Shown here: one piece after another, positions 5,917-6,627 of the stretch
How the letters are laid out: every line of letters begins with the position of its first letter
Numbering within the stretch: the first letter of the stretch is position 1
Origin: Bacillota bacterium
GTDB lineage: Bacteria > Bacillota > Syntrophomonadia > Syntrophomonadales > Syntrophomonadaceae
Reading direction: 5' to 3'
Assembly (NCBI GenBank): GCA_017861475.1
Contig: JAGFXV010000086.1
Location: 1-6,627 of the forward strand
DNA length: 6,627 bases
The notes under the pieces: generated by a model
What the model was told of the DNA's origin: nothing
Seen by the model: the letters and a program-made list of their open reading frames with translations, nothing else
The model's database searches: none
Position numbers and translations under genes: made by a program

Positions 5917-6627
5917 TTGCTGGTGCAGTTAATCAGATTTGCAATAACCGGCTTTATTAATACCGTTGTGGATTTTGGAGTTTTCAATCTGCTGCTTGCA
6001 ATCAGCGCAGCACAAAGTCCGGCTTCGATTGCCTTGATAAACAGCCTGGCAGTTAGTATGTCGATCACTACCAGCTATTTTTTCAACAAGCACTGGACAT
6101 TTCCGCCGACCAATCGGAACGGACAATTAATGAGTTTTATAATCGTTTCCCTGATAGGTGTTGTCATCAACAGCGGCACCATTGCATTGCTGGCAGGTTT
6201 AAATCGTGATACTCATGTCTCTGCGCTGGTTTTTCTTAACGCGGCAAAAATTCTGGCCGCTTTTATCTCCAGTGCCTGGAACTTCCTCGCCTATCGTCAC
6301 TGGGTTTTCCGGGCCGAAGAAGCCACCCCTGCATTTCCAAATCTCCCTCCAATCAACGGATTAATCAGCATCATCATCCCTGCTTACAACGAAGAGAATC
6401 GTTTGCCGTCACGACTGCAGCAGTTGGCTGAATTTTTTGACCGTCTGCCGGTAGAGATAATTGTGGTCAATGATGGTAGCCGGGATCATTCAAAAAAATT
6501 GATCCATGAATTTGCCCGTCAATACCCTTTTATAAAATATGCGGAACACAAAAAAAATCTGGGCAAAGGAGCAGCCGTAAAAACAGGTATGTATAAAGCC
6601 AGCGGTCAATATTTGATCTTTACCGAC
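5917..6627 (+). CDS. GtrA membrane domain fused to a GT2 glycosyltransferase, C-terminus cut by window edge
   Basis: An open frame of 237 codons runs off the right edge. Residues about 4-131 are a GtrA domain: four membrane segments (roughly 8-30, 36-55, 71-95, 103-125) with the family's internal repeat, SYFFNKHWTF (53-62) and FLAYRHWVF (123-131). After a Pro-rich linker (132-148) comes a GT2 domain: ISIIIPAYNEENRLP (150-164), VVNDGSRD (183-190) with the first acidic nucleotide-sugar residue D186, NLGKGAAVKTGM (214-225), and LIFTD just before the expected DxD at the edge. The AYNEENRLP form is typical of polyprenyl-phosphate sugar synthases of the ALG5/DPM type. GtrA proteins are thought to move lipid-linked sugars across the membrane, so the fusion could make and translocate polyprenyl-P-hexose for envelope glycosylation. 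The start is TTG 5917 or GTG 5923; no ATG fits. It is divergent from the aminotransferase operon and not obviously related to it. Confidence 0.88.
   Translation, partial: MLVQLIRFAITGFINTVVDFGVFNLLLAISAAQSPASIALINSLAVSMSITTSYFFNKHWTFPPTNRNGQLMSFIIVSLIGVVINSGTIALLAGLNRDTHVSALVFLNAAKILAAFISSAWNFLAYRHWVFRAEEATPAFPNLPPINGLISIIIPAYNEENRLPSRLQQLAEFFDRLPVEIIVVNDGSRDHSKKLIHEFARQYPFIKYAEHKKNLGKGAAVKTGMYKASGQYLIFTD

Noticed and set aside
5929..6126. 65-codon minus-strand open frame
   Set aside because: It is antisense to the GtrA domain, whose plus-strand frame shows membrane segments and the family repeat.
1..6627. Mobile element, CRISPR array, toxin-antitoxin or defence system
   Set aside because: I found no transposase, integrase, spaced direct repeats, small paired ORFs or defence-type domains; all long genes match metabolic, transport or envelope families.

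Overview
The window looks like a moderate-GC bacterial chromosome segment, most likely from a Gram-positive-type Bacillota (Clostridia or Negativicutes-like). The signs are strong purine-rich Shine-Dalgarno sites, frequent GTG/TTG starts, a DegV/FakB-type protein, sigma-A-like promoters and a DUF1015 gene beside a class V aminotransferase. This placement is inference from gene content; no rRNA or other marker gene is present. I see no insertion sequence, CRISPR array, tRNA or phage gene.

Layout: (1) 1-447, minus: the N-terminal 149 codons of a DegV/FakB fatty-acid-binding protein, running off the left edge. (2) 448-707: divergent intergenic region. (3) 708-1898, plus: an MFS transporter of unknown substrate. 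(4) 1995-3227, plus: lysA, diaminopimelate decarboxylase, with its own promoter and no lysine riboswitch. (5) 3228-3376: convergent intergenic region with a bidirectional intrinsic terminator and a second, nested hairpin. (6) 5710-3377, minus: a tight two-gene operon, first a class V PLP aminotransferase (serine/phosphoserine/alanine-glyoxylate type), then a DUF1015 protein 18 bases downstream. (7) 5711-5916: divergent regulatory region with a good minus-strand promoter, a leader of about 100 nt with two hairpins, a possible overlapping 21-residue leader ORF, and an operator-like inverted repeat over the -35. (8) 5917 to the right edge, plus: a protein with an N-terminal GtrA membrane domain fused to a GT2 glycosyltransferase domain, running off the window.

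How the genes may work together: lysA is the last step of lysine synthesis and stands alone. The aminotransferase/DUF1015 pair is the most coherent unit. From memory, Clostridium genomes place homologues of both beside serA and serS, and DUF1015 carries a DGHHR motif like that of ParB/SerK-fold proteins, so a role in serine or phosphoserine metabolism is a reasonable hypothesis. SerA itself is not in this window. The GtrA-GT2 protein probably builds or flips a polyprenyl-phosphate-linked sugar for cell-envelope glycosylation. The most interesting material is the serine-linked DUF1015 operon, its structured leader, and the domain order of the GtrA-GT2 fusion.
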